Shown here: positions 1 to 10,103 of the stretch, one piece after another
How the letters are laid out: each line of letters opens with the position of its first letter
Position numbering within the stretch: the first letter of the stretch is position 1
Assembly (NCBI GenBank): GCA_963723495.1
Contig: CAVRQR010000010.1
Span: forward strand, 124,001 to 188,000
Direction of reading: 5' to 3'
Origin: Gp6-AA40 sp963723495
GTDB lineage: Bacteria > Acidobacteriota > Vicinamibacteria > Vicinamibacterales > UBA2999
Length of the DNA stretch: 64,000 nt
The notes under the pieces: model-generated
Told to the model about the DNA's origin: nothing
Database searches by the model: none
Seen by the model: the letters and a program-made list of their open reading frames with translations, nothing else
Position numbers and translations under genes: made by a program

Positions 1-1257
1 CCGCCAACTCGACGTCGATCTCTCGCACCAGCATGCCGAGCACCGATCCCGTGCGGCTGGTTGGCCGCGCGCTCTCGTCGATCTCATCGGGCTCGGGATC
101 GCGGACGGGACGCTCGGCCAGCTTGACGGCTACGTTGAGCGCCCGACCGTCCCGGACGATCTGCAGTGTCGCCGACGTTCCCGGCTGGCGAGCGGAGACC
201 AGTTGAATCAGTTCGTCGTTGCGAACGACCTGCTTGCCATCGACCGCAACGATGAGGTCGTACGGACGAAGGCCGGCGCGCGCACCCGGTGACCCTGGCG
301 TGACGTCCTGCACCAGCGCACCGCTCGACGAGCTGAGTCCGAGCGATCGCTGAAGATCCGGATCGACGTCGCTCAGCGCCACGCCGATGTAGCCGCGCGA
401 CACGCGTCCCATCTCGCGCAGCTGCGGCAGGATGAGACTCGCCTGGTTGATCGGCACCGCGAAGCCAATGTTCGACGCGCGCGAGCTGATCGCCGCGTTG
501 ATCCCGATGACCTCACCTCTGGAGTTGATCAGCGGGCCGCCGCTGTTGCCGAAGTTGATGGCCGCGTCGGTCTGGATATAGCGGTCGAGGGAGGAATCGA
601 ACAGCTTCCGTCCGATGAAGCTCACCACGCCCACCGTCACCGTGTGCTCGTACGCGAGCGGGTTGCCGATGGCCAGCACCCATTCCCCGACTCGCAACGT
701 ATCGGAGTCGCCGAGCACGGCATGCGGCAGCGGCCGCGGTGAGGCCACCTTGATCAGCGCGATGTCGGTGTCCGGATCGGATCCGATCCGCTCTGCCCGC
801 AGGCTGCGGCCATCGGCCAGTCGAACCGTCGATCCGGTCTGCGCCCTCGATCACATGGTGGTTCGTCAGGATGTAGCCGTCGGGATCGATGATGAACCCG
901 GTCCCGGCCCCGCGTCGGGGCCCCTGACGCTCGCGCTCAGGCGCCCGGCCGAAGAGGTCCGGGCTGTCGGGCAGCGGCATCCCGGCTGCTCTCGCCCGCG
1001 GCACGAGCGGTCGCGCGCGACGTCGCATCGATGTTCACGACGGCGGGATTCAGTTGCTCGGCAACGTCGGCAAACGACGCGGCCGCCGGTCCGGTCGTGG
1101 TCAGCGTCGACGGGCGCGGCGCGGCCACGTTCGGCTTGGTCGCCGATTGTGCCGGAGCCGGCGTCAGCGAGCCGGCGACGATGAGTCCGATCAGGAACGC
1201 GACAGTGGCCACGAGGCACACCGTCACGACCAGAAATCGTCGCGCCATTCCGATCAT
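1..1257 (-). CDS. HtrA/DegQ-like periplasmic serine protease, 3' end cut by window edge
   Basis: Trypsin-like PDZ protease for envelope protein quality control. From the start there is a membrane anchor (residues about 5-28), a linker, then the protease with the His site (ILTNHHV), the Asp site (DPDTDIALI) and the Ser site (GNSGGP near nt 530-540), followed by a PDZ domain (nt about 100-400, GYIGV and GLRPYDLIVAVDG). The reading frame changes near nt 1000 and again near nt 840, while all catalytic motifs survive, so these are probably indel errors. The chosen ATG at 1257 has GAGGAG upstream. It lies 12 nt after the ligA stop, so the two are probably co-transcribed. The C-terminus lies outside the window. 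Confidence 0.85.
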
Positions 1258-1269
1258 TATATCGGCTCC

Positions 1270-3357
1270 TCAGGTCCCGATCAGCGCCTCGGAATGCGGC
1301 CTCGTCCAGCATCGTCACGCCCAGGGCCCTGGCCTTGTCGGCCTTGCTGCCCGCCTCTTCTCCCACGATCACGGCCGTCGTCTTCTTGCTGACCGAGCCC
1401 GTGACCTTGGCGCCCAGGCGCTCGAGTGCGGCCGTCGCCTCCTCGCGGGTCATCGACGCCAGTGTGCCCGTGATGACGTAGGTCCGGCCAGTCAGCGGAC
1501 CCGGCCCGGCGCCTGGACCCGCTCGGACTCCGGCACCTCCATGCGAACGCCGGCCGCCCGAAGGCGCGCGACGAGCTCGCGGTTGCGCGGCTCATCCAGC
1601 CAGCTCCGAGCGGAGGCGGCCAGCACGGGGCCAATCTCGCTGGTGGCCTGAAGTGCCTCGAGCGATGCCGCTCGAGAGCCTCCATCGATCCAAAGGCGCG
1701 CGCCAGGACCTGCGCGCCGCGTTCCCCGATGTGACGGATCCCGAGACCGTAGATGACTCTCCAGAAGTCGTTGGTCTTGCTCCGCGTGATCTGCTCGATG
1801 ACCTTCGCCGCGTTCTTCGCGCCGAACCGGCGCTCGATGGTCTTGCCCTCGCGCTCGGACGTGCTGCGTCAGACGCGCGAGTTGTTCGGCGGTGAGGTGA
1901 TACAGATCGGCGTAGTCGCGAACCAGACCGCCGTCGATCAGCTGCTTGACGAGCGACTCCCCCAGGCCCTCGATATTCATCGCGCCGCGCGAGGCGAAGT
2001 GCTCGAGCCCGCGTTGGAGCCTGCGCCGGGCACGACACGTTTTCGCATCGCCAGACCGCTTCCTCTTCTTCGCGATGGAGCTGGCTGCCGCACTCCGGGC
2101 ACGTGGACGGCATCACCCATGGCGCGGAATCGGCCGGCCGCCTCGTCGAGCACGGGGCCGACGACGCGCGGGATGACGTCGCCCGCCTTCTCGACAATCA
2201 CCCAGTCGCGTTCGCGGATGTCCTTGCGCGCGATGTCGTCGGCGTTGTGGAGCGTCGCCATCGAGACGGTCGTCCCGCCGACGAACACCGGATCGAGCAC
2301 CGCGAACGGCGTCACGGCGCCCGTGCGGCCGACGTTCACGGCAATCTGCTTGAGCAGCGTGGTCTTCTGCTCCGCTGGAAACTTGAACGCAATCGCCCAG
2401 CGCGGGAACTTGCTCGTCGTCCCGAGCCTGCGCCGCTGCTCCAGTGCATCGACCTTGATGACGACGCCGTCGGTGTCGAAGCCAAGGCTGCGGCGCTTGT
2501 CGGCCCACTCGCGGCAGAACTCGACCAGCGCGTCGACGCCCGCGCATCGTCTCCAATGTCGCCTCAACCGGCAGTCCCCATCGTCCCAGCTGCTCGAGCG
2601 TGTCGGCGTGTGACGCCAGTTCAGAGCGGCGCGTCTTCAGAGCGCTCGTCGCTTGACGCGCCCGCCACGAGCTGATACGTAAACGCGCGCAGGCCGCGTC
2701 TGGAGACGAGGCCCGGATCGAGATTGCGAAGAGCGCCGGCTGCAGCGTTCCGGGGATTCGCAAACAGCACCTCGCCGGTGTTCGCCCGCTCCTCGTTCAT
2801 CTTCTCGAACGCGGCACGCGGCAGGTAGACCTCTCCCCTGATCTCGATCCGCCCCGGCACCGGCTCGTTCAGCTGAAGCGGGCACGACGCGAATCGTCCG
2901 CACGTTGGACGTGACGTCCTCACCCTGCGAGCCGTCGCCTCGAGTCGCGCCGCGAACGAACACACCATCGACATAGGTCAAGGCGATGCTGACGCCATCG
3001 ATCTTCAGCTCGGCGACGTAGTCGACAGCTGCCGGGCATGGCGCCCGCGTCCGACAACCCGCGACGCACGCGGTCGTCGAAGGCGCGCAGCTCGTCCTCG
3101 TCGTAGGCGTTGTCGAGGCTCAGCATCGGCTCGGCGTGCGCGACGGTCTGGAATCCTTCCGCCACTCGTCCGCTGACGCGCTGCGTCGGCGAGTCGCCGC
3201 TCACCAGATCGGGGTGATCGGACTCGAGCTGCTGCAGCTCCCGCATCAGCGCGTCGAACTCGGCGTCGCTGATCTCAGGCTGGTTGGCGACGTAATACCG
3301 CTCTTCGTGATAGCGAATCTGGCGGCGGAGGTCGGCGATGCGGGAGGCGGGATCCAT
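1270..3357 (-). CDS. ligA: NAD+-dependent DNA ligase LigA (several frameshifts)
   Basis: Seals nicks in replication and repair using NAD+. In order: the N-terminal Ia domain (RYHEERYYVANQPEISDAEF), the adenylation domain with the nucleotide-accepting lysine motif KIDG (near nt 3000) and the TRGDG motif, the OB fold, a four-Cys zinc finger (CPECG...CENVSCPAQ near nt 2050-2100), HhH motifs and a C-terminal BRCT domain (nt 1290-1500). About 695 codons, normal for LigA. The frame switches at least five times, including 9 codons before the end, where a one-base correction gives an ending EALIGT and a TGA at 1270-1272. LigA is normally essential, so the shifts are probably sequence errors rather than a pseudogene. 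Confidence 0.93.
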
Positions 3358-3367
3358 GCAGGCTGTA

Positions 3368-3396
3368 ATTCAGAATGCGAAATTCAGAATGCAGAA
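3368..3396. repeat. Heptamer-period degenerate repeat, ATTCAGA/ATGCAGA family
   Basis: Four consecutive 7-mers (ATTCAGA, ATGCGAA, ATTCAGA, ATGCAGA) just upstream of ligA in the 85-bp gap after the polyprenyl synthase gene. The same family recurs at 15379-15407. Function unknown. Confidence 0.7.
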
Positions 3397-3442
3397 ACGC
3401 CCGGAGACTCGGTTCCGTCTGAATCCTGCGACACGTCACGGG

Positions 3443-4448
3443 CTACCGGTCTCTTGAAACCACGTAATCGGGAAGGAACATCAGCGCATCACGCGCATCG
3501 GACGAGGGGAAGCTGTACAGCGTCTTCTTCGCGCGCTCGACGTAGTCGGACGCCACGCGGCTGGCGTACTCAATCGATCGAGTCTGGGTCAGCAGCGCTC
3601 GAATCTCGTGCCACTCGTCGAGGGTGACTTCGCGCGCCTCGACCACCTTGCGCAAGCAGCGCAGCGGCGCGTCGGCCGCCGCGATCGCGCATGTGGATCA
3701 CCGGCAGCGTCAGCTTGCCCTCACGCAGATCGCCACCGACCGGCTTGCCCAGCGCGACTTCTTCGCCGGTGAAGTCGAGCAGGTCGTCGACGATCTGGAA
3801 CGCCATGCCGATGTTGAGGCCGTACTGCCAGAGCGCCTCCTGCTGGTCGCGCGTGATCGGGCCAAGCATGCCGCCGATGCGGGCGCAGCCGGCAAACAAG
3901 TACGCCGTCTTGCTCTGGACGATCTCGAAGTGCTCTGCTTCGGTCAGATCGACGTCACCGTTCTTCGTCAGTTGATAGATCTCACCCTCGACGATCCGAA
4001 GCGTCACGTCACAGAGCAGGCGAATGATCGCGAGGTCATCCTGCGTCAGCGCCAGCGACATCGACTTCAGATACAGGAAGTCGCCGAACAGGACCGTGAC
4101 GTGGTTCCCCCAGCGCGTGTGCACGGCTTCGCGCCCGCGCCGTAACTGCGACTCGTCGATGATGTCGTCGTGAACCAGCGTGGCGGTGTGAATGAACTCG
4201 AGGACCGACGCGTAGAGCACCGCGCGTTCGCCCGTGTAGCCAGCCATGCGAGCGGCCATCAGCAGCACCGCCGGACGGATCCGTTTGCCGCCGCCGTTTC
4301 GAATGTAGTCACCGATCGTCGGGATGAGGGCGACCTGCGACTGCACGTGCCGGGCGAACTCGCGTTCGACCTCACGAAGGTCGTCGCGAATCGGCTCGAA
4401 CAACTGCGCGAGGGCGGCGGCTGAAGGTTTCTGCGCGGCGGGATTCAA
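3443..4448 (-). CDS. Trans-polyprenyl diphosphate synthase (quinone side chain type)
   Basis: Condenses isopentenyl diphosphate with an allylic primer to make a long all-trans prenyl diphosphate, as needed for respiratory quinone tails. Visible motifs are GGGKRIRP, the first Asp-rich motif DDIID after FIHTATLVH, the second DDLLD in FQIVDDLLDFTG, and GKPVGGDLREGKLTLP. One frameshift lies near nt 3690; the remaining 70 residues continue in another frame to a stop at 3443. About 335 aa in total, usual for the IspB/HepT/SdsA group. Product chain length cannot be read from sequence alone, so no symbol is given. Confidence 0.9.
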
Positions 4449-4522
4449 GTTGTCAGATCAGACCATATCGACGCTGTGAGTGTCAACGAGCAGGACGGCC
4501 TAATTCGTGTCCTCGCTTGGAG

Positions 4523-5305
4523 TTACGGGACGAACAGTTGCGCGAAGTTGGCGCGGGTGGCCTCCGCGATCGATTCCAACGGCCGTGTTCCGCGAACTCG
4601 GCGATCAGCTCCGCAACCCGCACGACTCGCGCCGGCTCGTTACGCGTGCCGCGATGGGGAACAGGCGCCAGAAACGGGCTGTCTGTCTCGATCAGCAGGC
4701 GGTCCAGGGGAACCATGCTTCGCGACCTCTTTCAGCTCGAGCGCACGCGGAAACGTGACGATGCCGGCGAGCGAGAGATGGAAGCCGATGTCGAGTGCCC
4801 GGCGAGCCATGTCTCGATCGCCGGTGAAACAGTGAAACACCCCTCCGACATCCTGTGCACGCTCCTCGTCGAGGATCCGGAACGTATCGTCGTCGGCCTC
4901 GCGTGTATGAATCACGATCGGCCGCTCGAGCCGCTGCGCCAGCCTGATCTGCGCGCGGAACACCTGCTGCTGGACGTCCCTGCGGAGCGAAGTCGTAGTG
5001 ATAATCGAGCCCGATCTCGCCCACGGCGCGCGCCAGCGGCTGCGCCTCGATGGCCTGCTGCACCTGCCGGGCGGCCTCCTCGGGATCTGAGGCGAACTTC
5101 CCGCGGCATGCGGGTGCACGCCGATTGAGAATCGCACCTCACTCCAGTGCGAACTGACCGCGGCGGCCTGACGTAGTTCGGGGTCGTCGTCTGCCGCCAG
5201 GATGACGAGCGCCCCGGTAACGCCGGCGGTGCGCGCGCGGTCGACGACCTGGTCGAGATCCTGCGCGAACTCCGGGCCGGCGATATGGCAGTGGGAATCA
5301 ATCAT
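4523..5305 (-). CDS. tatD: TatD family metal-dependent hydrolase (frameshifted)
   Basis: TIM-barrel metallohydrolase of the TatD/YcfH family, known members of which have DNase or D-aminoacyl-tRNA deacylase activity. It opens with the metal-binding DSHCH and continues with GVHPH, GEIGLDYHYD, PIVIHTREA, FHCFTG and the terminal ETDSPFLAP. Frames change near 5100 and 4730, and again near the end, where the corrected C-terminus is ATRANFAQLFVP with TAA at 4523-4525. The upstream in-frame extension is encoded by heptamer repeats and was not used; the ATG at 5303-5305 gives the canonical MIDSHCH start. Confidence 0.88.
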
Positions 5306-5309
5306 GCCG

Positions 5310-5399
5310 GCTCCCAACTCCCAAATCCCGACTTCCAAACTCCAACCAGTCGGATTCGCACTGCAATCTTGGGAGTTGGGGATTGGAGGTTGGAGGTCT
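5310..5399. repeat. Inverted heptamer repeat element, CCAACTC/GAGTTGG family (copy 1)
   Basis: The left arm (5310-5346) is built of CTCCCAA/CTTCCAA-type 7-mers and the right arm (5369-5399) of their complements (TTGGGAG, TTGGGGA, TTGGAGG). A spacer of about 20 nt separates them, so the arms can pair into an imperfect hairpin. It fills the gap between metG and tatD. Confidence 0.8.
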
Positions 5400-5401
5400 T
5401 T

Positions 5402-7387
5402 TCACCGAACACGTGATCCCGGCGGCAGCGATGGATCGACAGATACAAGGTTCGGCAGTCCACCCTCGGGGCTGGCAGCCAGCACCATGCCGTTCGACTC
5501 GATTCCCATCAGCTTTGCCGGCTTGAGGTTCGCCACAATCACGATCGTCCGCCCGACGAGTTGATCCGGCGGATAGGCTTCGGCAATGCCGGCGACGATC
5601 GTCCGCTGTTCGGTGCCGACATCAACCTTGAGCTTCACGAGCTTCTTGGACTTCGGTACCGCCTCGGCTTCGAGCACCTTCGCGACACGCAATTCGACTT
5701 TCATGAAGTCGTCGATCGTGATCCGTGAATCGGTCGACGGAGCCGGCGCGGCCGGTGCCGGCGCGGCAGGTGGTGCAGCGCTTGCCGGGGCAGCCGGTGC
5801 GGGTGCCGGGGTCGAATCGTTCGATGTGGTCATACCGCGTAGTTCCTCGATGGTTTTCTCGATTCGTGGGAACAGGGCTTCGACCGGGTTCAGCTGCGCG
5901 CCAGCGGCAAGTGTTCCCGCCTTGAGCGACGTCCACGGTTCGGGGACGTTGATGTTGAGCATCCGCCGAATGCGGTCTGCCGCATCGGGCATCACAGGAT
6001 CGACGAGCGCCGCAATGACGCGCAGCGTGTCGGCCGAGTGGTACAACGTCCGATCCAGCACTCCCTCGTTGGCCGCATCCTTAGCCAGGACCCATGGCGC
6101 GCGTTCGACGATGAACTTGTTCACCTGGCGGACGAGCCCCCACGTGTCCTGGAGGGCCTGACTGACCTGAATCGCGCGAAAGTTCTCCTGCACCGACGTG
6201 ATCGTCGATTCGGTGGCCGCGATCAGATCTCGATCGAGCGCGTCTCGACCGTCAGGTGGACAGGGCGGCACGCGCCCTTCGCGATACCGGTGGATCATCG
6301 TGATGGCGCGGCTCACGAGATTGCCGAGATCGTTGGCCAGGTCGGCATTGAAGCGGGTCAGGATCATCTCGTCGGCGAAATTCGCATCCTGACCGAGCGG
6401 CATTTCGCGCATCACGAAGTAACGCAGCGCGTCGAGCCCGAAGACCTCGACGTAGTCCTCGTAGCGGGCCACGTTGCCGAGCGACTTCGACATCTTGGCA
6501 CCGCCCATCAGCCAGAAGCCGTGTGCAACGATTCTGCGCGGCGGAGGCAACCCGGCGGACATGAGGAAGGCCGGCCAGTACAGCGCGTGCTGCCGGACGA
6601 TCTCCTTGCCGATGAAATGCGTCACCGTGGGCCACAAACGGGCGACGCGCTCGTCCGCCGCAGGGTCGCCGGATCCAAAGCCGAGCGCAGTCAGGTAATT
6701 CGTCAGCGCATCGAACCACACGTACATCACGTGCTTCGGGTCGTCGGGAACCGGAACGCCCCACTTGAACGATGTCCGGCTGATGCTCAGGTCCTGAAGC
6801 CCTGCCTCGACGAAAGTGCGAACCTCGTTGAGCCGGAACTCGGGCTGGATGAAGTCCGGGTGATCGCGATACCAGTCGAGCAGCGGTTGTGCGTACTTGG
6901 ACAGGCGGAAGTAGTAGCTTTCCTCCTTCAACCGCTCCACCTTCGCACCGCACGTCGGACATTTGCCATCGACGAGCTGCGCCTCGGGGACGAAGATCTC
7001 ATCGACCGTGCAGTACCAGCCCTCGTACTCGCCTTTGTAGATGTCGCCCGCGCGCTGCACCCGCCGCCAGATCTCCTGGGCCGCAGCGTAGTGCCGCGGT
7101 TCGGTCGTTCGAATGAAGTCGTCGTTCGAGATCTTCAGGTCGCGACACATCTGCCGGAACGCCGCCGAGACCTGATCGGCGAACAGCGGCGTGGAGATGT
7201 TCGCCTTCTGCGCCGCCCGCTCGACCTTCTGACCGTGCTCGTCGGTGCCCGTCAAAAAGAACACCTTCTCGCCCATGAGACGACGCGACCGCGCAATCGC
7301 GTCGGTGAGCATCGTCGTATAGGCGTGGCCGATATGAGGCTTGGCGTTGATGTAATAAATCGGCGTGGTGAGGTACGACTCGCTCAT
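5402..7387 (-). CDS. metG: Methionyl-tRNA synthetase with C-terminal tRNA-binding domain
   Basis: Charges tRNA-Met. 661 aa, intact. The class I signature HIGH appears in KPHIGHAYTT and the KMSKS loop as AKMSKSLGN. A zinc knuckle carries CPTCGAK. An Ala/Pro-rich linker (about residues 525-560) leads to a C-terminal EMAP/Trbp111-type OB domain (RVAKVLEAEAVPKSKKL...GRTIVIVANLKPAKLMG), typical of dimeric bacterial MetG. ATG at 7387 was chosen because it gives the canonical MSESYLTTPIYYINA start; a longer frame exists upstream. The start overlaps the larC stop as ATGA (4 nt), implying translational coupling. Confidence 0.96.
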   Translation of the reverse strand: MSESYLTTPIYYINAKPHIGHAYTTMLTDAIARSRRLMGEKVFFLTGTDEHGQKVERAAQKANISTPLFADQVSAAFRQMCRDLKISNDDFIRTTEPRHYAAAQEIWRRVQRAGDIYKGEYEGWYCTVDEIFVPEAQLVDGKCPTCGAKVERLKEESYYFRLSKYAQPLLDWYRDHPDFIQPEFRLNEVRTFVEAGLQDLSISRTSFKWGVPVPDDPKHVMYVWFDALTNYLTALGFGSGDPAADERVARLWPTVTHFIGKEIVRQHALYWPAFLMSAGLPPPRRIVAHGFWLMGGAKMSKSLGNVARYEDYVEVFGLDALRYFVMREMPLGQDANFADEMILTRFNADLANDLGNLVSRAITMIHRYREGRVPPCPPDGRDALDRDLIAATESTITSVQENFRAIQVSQALQDTWGLVRQVNKFIVERAPWVLAKDAANEGVLDRTLYHSADTLRVIAALVDPVMPDAADRIRRMLNINVPEPWTSLKAGTLAAGAQLNPVEALFPRIEKTIEELRGMTTSNDSTPAPAPAAPASAAPPAAPAPAAPAPSTDSRITIDDFMKVELRVAKVLEAEAVPKSKKLVKLKVDVGTEQRTIVAGIAEAYPPDQLVGRTIVIVANLKPAKLMGIESNGMVLAASPEGGLPNLVSVDPSLPPGSRVR

Positions 7388-8755
7388 AGTCTCCGTTTCG
7401 CAGACTCCAGATACGCCTTCATGGCGAGCGCCTGGACATGCTTGGTCGGCACCTGATGCTCGGTTGCCAATCGCACGCAATCATCGAACTCCGGCGAGGC
7501 ATTGAGCAGCTCGCCTCGGCGGCGCGCCACCTTGATGCGGACGGCACCCAGTTCTGTGGTGACTGTCATCGATTCCCGGTCGAGGCACTCCCGGCTCATC
7601 TCCCGGAAGCGGACGCCGATGGTCGTCGTTTCGCGAAAGATGATTGCTGTCAGACGATCCCTCTCATCCGGCGGCGCGACCACTGTCAGCAGCGTACCAG
7701 GCCTATTCTTCTTCATCTGGATCGACGTGTAGAACACGTCGAGCGCGCCTTCGGCCAACAGCCGATCCATCAACACGCCAAAGATCTGCGGGTTCATGTC
7801 GTCGATCTCGGCTTCGATGACGACGACCGAGTGGCTCGGGGCAGCACTGTCCTGCTCGCCGATCAGGACACGAAGGACATTCGGCGAGTGCGGAAAGTCG
7901 CGTGTCCCGGCACCATATCCCACGCGCTCCACGCGCATCGCGGGAACCGGCCCGAACTCGCTGGCATAGCCCGCGATGAGCAGCGCACCCGTCGGTGTCA
8001 CGAGCTCGACCCGTTCGGCGCCTGAATACACCGGCGCACCTTTCAACAACCGTATCGTGGCGGGCGCTGGCACTGGATACTGGCCATGCGCCGAGCGAAC
8101 CGTCCCGCCACCAACGATTGAGCGGCGACGAGACAATACGATCGACGCTCAGTTGCTCGAGCGCAAACACCGTCCCCGCGATGTCGATGATTGAATCAAG
8201 GGCGCCAACCTCGTGCAGGTGTACGCGCTCGAGCGACGTGCCATGAATGGCGGCCTCGGCTTCGCCTAGAACGGTGAAGAGCTGCTTGGTCCGATCCTTC
8301 GCGGTGCCGCTCAGTGCGGATCCATCGATCAGGCGGAAGATCTCGGCGAGAGTTCGATGGGATTCCCCTGACGCATGTCGGTGCGAACTCTCTGACGATT
8401 GTCGATGCGAGCTCTCTAACGCGTGCTGGTGCAAGCTTTCTGGCGCCTGTCGGTGCGATCCTGATTCGTGGCGGCGCGAGCCGACGGCGTGTTGATGCTC
8501 GTGGTCATGGTCCTCAACTGACCCGGTCTCACCACGGACATTGAACTTGGTCGCACGGATACCCGCGCGGACGACCGGCTCGGTCCAGATGGTATCGGGT
8601 GAGATCGCCAGACTGCCCAACGCACGGCGGACGTCCGAGAGCGGCACGCCGGCATCGATGAGCGAGCCGAGGATCATGTCGCCCGACGCACCCGAGAAGC
8701 AGTCGAAGTAGAGAAGAGTCAAGATCTTCAATCTTATAGCAGTCGTTTGCTGCAA
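7384..8755 (-). CDS. larC: LarC-like nickel pincer cofactor protein (DUF111), one frameshift
   Basis: LarC is the CTP-dependent nickel insertase that completes the nickel-pincer nucleotide of lactate racemase-type enzymes. The N-terminus YFDCFSGASGDMILG and the HLHEVGALDSIIDI motif are characteristic. The C-terminal half (TPTGALLIAGYASEFGP..., EAEIDDMNPQ) is in another frame after a shift near nt 8110. Residues about 78-130 form a His-rich insert made of 8-residue repeats (see the 8377-8472 repeat). No larA, larB or larE is seen in the window. The start is a TTG at 8755 (GGAG six bases upstream); TTG at 8731 would give MKILTLLYFD and is an alternative. Confidence 0.85.
8377..8472. repeat. 24-bp tandem repeat (4 units) inside larC, encoding His-rich octapeptides
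   Basis: Units at 8377-8400, 8401-8424, 8425-8448 and 8449-8472 share a GTCGGTGCGA-like start. On the minus strand they encode octapeptides of the pattern H-R/Q-Q/H-x-x-E-S-S/L. The expansion lies in the linker between the two LarC halves, where His-rich, probably nickel-holding, stretches are common. Confidence 0.85.
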
Positions 8756-8758
8756 ACC

Positions 8759-9439
8759 TCACTCCGGCCTCGGCATCACGCCAATCTCGAGCAGCGAGCA
8801 GTACCGCCGTTCGCCGAGGATGATGTGGTCCACGACATCGATCCCCATCACGAGGCCCGCGCTGATCATGCGATTGGTCAGCGACAGATCGTCGTCGCTC
8901 GGCGTTGGGTCACCGGAGGGATGGTTGTGGAAGAGCACGATGGCCGCCGCAGAGGCCGCTGCGGCTTCCCGAAAGACCTCGCGCGGATGCACCACCGCAG
9001 AATCCACCGTGCCGGTCGCGACGATGCGGAGGCGAATCAGGCGGCTCTTGCTGTCCAGCATGACAATGCCGAACTGCTCGACAGCGCCCGATCCATACAG
9101 CGGCAACAGGTAGGCGGCCATTTGCGCAGGAGACTTGAGGTTCGGCCGCTCTCCGCCGCTGCGTGAAAGCGTCCGGCGCCCCAGTTCGACCGCCGCCAGT
9201 ACCTGGGCTGCGCGTGCGCGCCCGATGCCCGCGACCCGGCGCAGGTCGCCAACGGTCACACGCGTGAGCCCGTGCATGCCCCCGACACTGTCCAGCAGAT
9301 CGTTGGCCAGGTCCAGGGCGTTGCGGCGGCGCGATCCACTCCCAATTACGAGCGCCAGCAACTCGTTGTCGCCAAGTCCGGCGGACCCGAGACGCTCAAA
9401 CTTCTCGCGCGGCCGATCATGCGGTGCCACGGCTTTCAT
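8759..9439 (-). CDS. radC: RadC/MPN (JAMM) family protein
   Basis: 226 aa, complete. Helix-hairpin-helix region (DLRRVAGIGRARAAQVLAA) followed by the JAMM metalloprotease-like motif HNHPSGDPTPSDDD and LGERRYCSLLE near the end. RadC proteins are widespread; the historical DNA-repair role is not well supported, and the biochemical function remains unsettled. Its stop is 3 nt before the larC start, so radC-larC-metG form one minus-strand operon. Confidence 0.94.
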   Translation of the reverse strand: MKAVAPHDRPREKFERLGSAGLGDNELLALVIGSGSRRRNALDLANDLLDSVGGMHGLTRVTVGDLRRVAGIGRARAAQVLAAVELGRRTLSRSGGERPNLKSPAQMAAYLLPLYGSGAVEQFGIVMLDSKSRLIRLRIVATGTVDSAVVHPREVFREAAAASAAAIVLFHNHPSGDPTPSDDDLSLTNRMISAGLVMGIDVVDHIILGERRYCSLLEIGVMPRPE

Positions 9440-9455
9440 CTATACTCAGTTCCTT

Positions 9456-10046
9456 ATGCGTCTCTCCACGGGGTTGACCCGTGGCGCGTGGCTCGCGATC
9501 GTCCTCGCAACGATCTCGTGTGCGTCGCCTCCACAACGAGAAATCGATCAGGCACAGGGCGCGATCGACGCCGCCCGTGCCGCCGGCGCCGAGCGGTACG
9601 CCGCCACTGAGTACGCGGCCGCCACTCAGGCGCTCAAACAAGCCAACGAAGCCGTCACCGGTCGCGACTATCGTCTTGCGCTGAATTACGCGCTCGAGAG
9701 TCGCGAACAGGCGCAGAACGCTGCCCGAACCGCGGCCGATACCCAGGCCAAGCTGCGAGGCGACGTCGAGCGATCGATTGCCGAAGCCAAGGCGCTCGTC
9801 ACTCAGATGCGCGCGCGTGTGGATGGTCCGACTGCGGCGCAGATCCCTCGCAACACACGCCGCACCGCGCAGGCGCAGCTGAAGCAACTGGAAGGAGACC
9901 TGCAAAAAGCGGACGCAGCGCTCAAGGCGGAGGAGTACATGGAGGCGGACCGCCTGTTAATGGGAGTCAGGAAGCAGATCGAGTCGATCACCACCTCCCT
10001 CTCGCGGGGCGGCGCGTCGCAATCCTCGCGCGGGCGTGGGGAATGA
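9456..10046 (+). CDS. Lipoprotein with DUF4398-like helical domain
   Basis: 196 aa. The N-terminal signal sequence ends in a lipobox-like ATISCAS (Cys about residue 22), so it is probably lipidated. The rest is Ala/Gln-rich and predicted helical: REIDQAQGAIDAARAAGAERYA followed by ATEYAAATQALKQANEAV, a pattern of DUF4398 proteins, which often occur with OmpA proteins in the Gram-negative envelope. Divergent from radC with only 16 bp between starts. No enzymatic motif. Function unknown. Confidence 0.75.
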   Translation: MRLSTGLTRGAWLAIVLATISCASPPQREIDQAQGAIDAARAAGAERYAATEYAAATQALKQANEAVTGRDYRLALNYALESREQAQNAARTAADTQAKLRGDVERSIAEAKALVTQMRARVDGPTAAQIPRNTRRTAQAQLKQLEGDLQKADAALKAEEYMEADRLLMGVRKQIESITTSLSRGGASQSSRGRGE

Positions 10047-10103
10047 AGGTACGGAGAAACGCAGTACGCCCGGTCCGGCTGACGCCGGACGCCACGCCTT
10101 GGA

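Noticed and set aside
6038..7456. 472-aa plus-strand reading frame
   Set aside because: Antisense shadow of metG, rich in Arg/His with no family motif.
8377..8472. Possible CRISPR array
   Set aside because: Units are contiguous 24-mers without spacers and in frame inside larC.
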